Positions 5,810-7,501 of a stretch of DNA of 7,501 nucleotides are shown one piece after another. This DNA comes from Chloroflexota bacterium (lineage in GTDB: Bacteria; Chloroflexota; Dehalococcoidia; UBA2979), in contig JAQCJS010000044.1 of NCBI GenBank assembly GCA_027592975.1, positions 1 through 7,501 on the forward strand, in the 5' to 3' direction. The notes under the pieces are model-generated. The model had not been told where the DNA came from. It saw only the letters and a list, made by a program, of their open reading frames with translations, and ran no database searches. A program made the position numbers and the translations under genes. The number at the start of each line of letters is the position of its first letter. Positions within the stretch are counted from its first letter, which is position 1.

Positions 5810-6432
5810 CCTCTGACCCGACCGCAACCACGACCATCCCAGAGCCGGAGACGGTGCCCGCAACTCCCGCGGAGCCGATGACCCTGCCGGTCATCCCCGG
5901 CGAGCACCCGAACGAGGCGCCCCGCCTGGTTCCGGTGGAGGTCGTCCCCGGCAAGGCTCTCTACAAGCAGATCCTCCCCGGTGTGATGCAGGTCCCGCTG
6001 GACCTCGTCCTCGCCGCCTCGCGCAAGTCCTCGCTCTGGCCCATGACCTTCGGCCTGGCGTGCTGCGCGATCGAGATGATCGCCACCTACATGGCGCACT
6101 ACGACCTGGACCGCTTCGGCATCGTGCCGTGGCCGTCCCCGCGCCAGAGTGACGTCATGATCGTCGCCGGCACCGTGACCAAGAAGATGGCCCCCGCGGT
6201 GAAGCTGCTCTACGAACAGATGCCGAACCCGAAGTGGGTCATCTCCATGGGCGCCTGCGCCACCAACGGCGGCCCCTACACCCGCTACGACCGAGTCCTG
6301 CAGGGCGTGGACAAGATCATCCCCGTGGACGTCTACGTCCCCGGCTGCCCGCCCCGCCCCGAGGCGCTGATCGACTCGTTCATCGCCCTCCAGGAACTGA
6401 TCATGGAGGAGCGGGGGACGACCGGGCGATGA
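5800..6432 (+). CDS. nuoB: NADH-quinone oxidoreductase subunit B
   Basis: The 210-residue protein carries iron-sulfur cluster N2, the last electron carrier before quinone in complex I. The ligands are visible: the tandem pair Cys88-Cys89 in 'GLACCAIEM', Cys153 in 'GACATNGG' and Cys183 in '[10 protein letters not shown]'. '[21 protein letters not shown]' is the family core. The start is taken as GTG at 5800, which has AAGGGGG (5786-5792) 7 nt upstream and overlaps the end of nuoA by 10 bp. An ATG at 5878 would give a shorter form without most of the N-terminal extension and has no comparable ribosome site. The first 50 residues are rich in Thr, Pro and Glu, an extension beyond the usual NuoB core. 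The stop overlaps the nuoC start as ATGA. Confidence 0.95.
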   Translation: MAVTSDPTATTTIPEPETVPATPAEPMTLPVIPGEHPNEAPRLVPVEVVPGKALYKQILPGVMQVPLDLVLAASRKSSLWPMTFGLACCAIEMIATYMAHYDLDRFGIVPWPSPRQSDVMIVAGTVTKKMAPAVKLLYEQMPNPKWVISMGACATNGGPYTRYDRVLQGVDKIIPVDVYVPGCPPRPEALIDSFIALQELIMEERGTTGR

Positions 6433-6968
6433 CTTCCGAAGAGACGACCGAGTCCACGTCCGCGCTCAGCCTGGACGGCACCATCTGGGCCGAGGTTGAC
6501 CGTGCGCTGTCCGGCATCACCGCCACGGCTGAGCGCGGCCTGCTGGACGTCATCGTCCACATCCCGCCGGCTGAGATCGTGCGCGCCCTCAAGGCGCTCA
6601 AGGGTGACGCCACCCTCAACTTCGACTACCTGCGCAGCCTGACCGCCGTGGACAACGAGGAGGAGGGGATCGACATCGTCTACCACCTCTACTCCACCAC
6701 CGCGAAGCACAACCTCACCGTGAAGGCCACGCTCCCCAACGACGACCTCTTCATCGACACCGCCACCACCGTGTGGCGCGCCGCGAACTGGCTGGAGCGC
6801 GAGACCGCGGAGATGTTCGGCGTCCGCTTCAACGGCCACCCCGACCCGCGCACCCTCCTCATGCCCGAGGACATGGACGACACCTTCCCGCTGCGGAAGG
6901 ATCACCCCTTGGCGGAGATCGAGGTCCTGCAGGGCGAGGGCATGGGCTACTCCGAGGAGGGCCAGTAA
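6429..6968 (+). CDS. nuoC: NADH-quinone oxidoreductase subunit C
   Basis: The 179-residue homologue of the mitochondrial 30-kDa subunit binds NuoD and supports the connecting module of complex I. The family signature is in the C-terminal half: '[20 protein letters not shown]' (119-138), then '[19 protein letters not shown]' (143-161). Residues 1-15 are a Ser/Thr/Glu-rich lead-in. The start ATG shares ATGA with the nuoB stop, a layout typical of translational coupling, and no strong ribosome site lies near it. It is a separate gene here, not fused to nuoD as in E. coli. Its stop overlaps the nuoD start by one base (TAATG). Confidence 0.97.
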   Translation: MTSEETTESTSALSLDGTIWAEVDRALSGITATAERGLLDVIVHIPPAEIVRALKALKGDATLNFDYLRSLTAVDNEEEGIDIVYHLYSTTAKHNLTVKATLPNDDLFIDTATTVWRAANWLERETAEMFGVRFNGHPDPRTLLMPEDMDDTFPLRKDHPLAEIEVLQGEGMGYSEEGQ

Positions 6969-7501
6969 TGGTCACTGAGAGCGCTTCCGAATTCGAGACG
7001 CAGGACCTCCTCCTCAACGTCGGCCCGCAGCACCCCTCCACCCACGGCGTGTTCCGCATGGTCATGCAGGTGGACGGCGAGGTCGTGCGCGACATCATCC
7101 CGTACATCGGCTACCTGCACCGCGGCGCTGAGAAGCTCTGCGAGACCATGGACTACCGCCAGGGCATCGGTTTCATGGATCGCACAGAGTACCTGGCCGC
7201 CATGAACGCGGAGCTCTCCTACGTCATGGCCGTGGAGAAGCTCGCCGATCTGGAGGTGCCGGAGCGCGCCCAGTGGATCCGCATGATTCTCGTGGAGCTC
7301 AACCGCCTCGCCAGCCACCTGATGTTCATGGGCGCCTTCGGCATTGACGTCGGCGTCTTCGGCACCCCCTTCATCTACGCGTGGCGCGAGCGCGAGGCGA
7401 TCATCGACCTGTTCGAGGAGATCTCCGGCGACCGCATGATGTACGCGTACCTGCGCCCGGGCGGGCTGGCGTGGGACGTTCCCACCAACTTCGTCCCCCG
7501 C
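6968..7501 (+). CDS. nuoD: NADH-quinone oxidoreductase subunit D, N-terminal part (3' end outside window)
   Basis: The first 178 codons of the 49-kDa subunit, which forms most of the quinone pocket of complex I, are present and remain open at the window end. 'NVGPQHPSTHGVFR' (17-30) and 'GYLHRGAEKLCE' (48-59) are family signatures. His26 and Tyr75 match the quinone-headgroup ligands His38 and Tyr87 of Thermus Nqo4, with a constant offset of 12, so the pocket is intact. The residue before the tyrosine is Glu74 where Asp is common. A strong ribosome site AGGAGGG (6955-6961) lies 6 nt before the ATG, within the end of nuoC. Later nuo genes are expected beyond the window. Confidence 0.97.
   Translation, partial: MVTESASEFETQDLLLNVGPQHPSTHGVFRMVMQVDGEVVRDIIPYIGYLHRGAEKLCETMDYRQGIGFMDRTEYLAAMNAELSYVMAVEKLADLEVPERAQWIRMILVELNRLASHLMFMGAFGIDVGVFGTPFIYAWREREAIIDLFEEISGDRMMYAYLRPGGLAWDVPTNFVPR

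Noticed and set aside
1..7501. CRISPR array, tRNA, rRNA, insertion sequence or prophage genes
   Set aside because: No regularly spaced repeats, no cloverleaf or rRNA sequence recognised, and no transposase or phage protein in any frame.

Overview
The window is GC-rich bacterial chromosome. It holds two catabolic or accessory genes that converge on each other, then a valyl-tRNA synthetase/inositol-phosphatase pair, then the start of a respiratory complex I operon. The strong G/C bias, the valine-tRNA synthetase resembling the Thermus type, the acyl-CoA dehydrogenase beside a VOC protein, and the character of the NuoA-D sequences suggest Chloroflexota (Dehalococcoidia-like) or a deep actinobacterial lineage. 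This placement is inference; there is no rRNA in the window to settle it.

Layout. 1-648 (+) is the C-terminal part of an acyl-CoA dehydrogenase, cut by the window edge. 649-881 is a convergent intergenic stretch with a palindromic, REP-like hairpin and a second hairpin behind the opposing gene. 882-1412 (-) encodes a VOC (glyoxalase/bleomycin-resistance fold) protein. 1413-1666 is the divergent regulatory region between the VOC gene and valS. 1667-4390 (+) is valS, 4432-5250 (+) an inositol monophosphatase family gene, and 5251-5434 an intergenic region with a good sigma-70-type promoter. nuoA (5435-5809), nuoB (5800-6432), nuoC (6429-6968) and nuoD (6968 to the window end) follow with overlapping ends.

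The most interesting part is the valS leader. A promoter (TTGTGA, 17 bp, TACCAT) lies 7 nt before an ATG that opens a 12-codon reading frame, M-T-T-V-A-V-L-H-V-V-V-A-stop. Five of the 12 residues are valine, and four of those five codons are GTA; valS itself has only one in-frame GTA in 907 codons. Directly after it come several mutually exclusive GC-rich hairpins and then a textbook intrinsic terminator (7-bp stem plus TTTT), all before the valS ribosome-binding site. I read this as a ribosome-mediated transcription attenuator by which charged tRNA-Val controls valS. Its leader peptide is probably translated from a leaderless mRNA. The elements are visible in the sequence; the regulatory mechanism is inference.

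How the genes work together. valS and the phosphatase gene (41 bp apart) may be cotranscribed, although a second -10-like hexamer sits 7 nt before the phosphatase start. The nuo genes form one translationally coupled operon for NADH:quinone oxidoreductase (complex I): NuoA is membrane-embedded, and NuoB, NuoC and NuoD form the quinone-reducing connecting module. The acyl-CoA dehydrogenase and VOC genes have no evident link to these.
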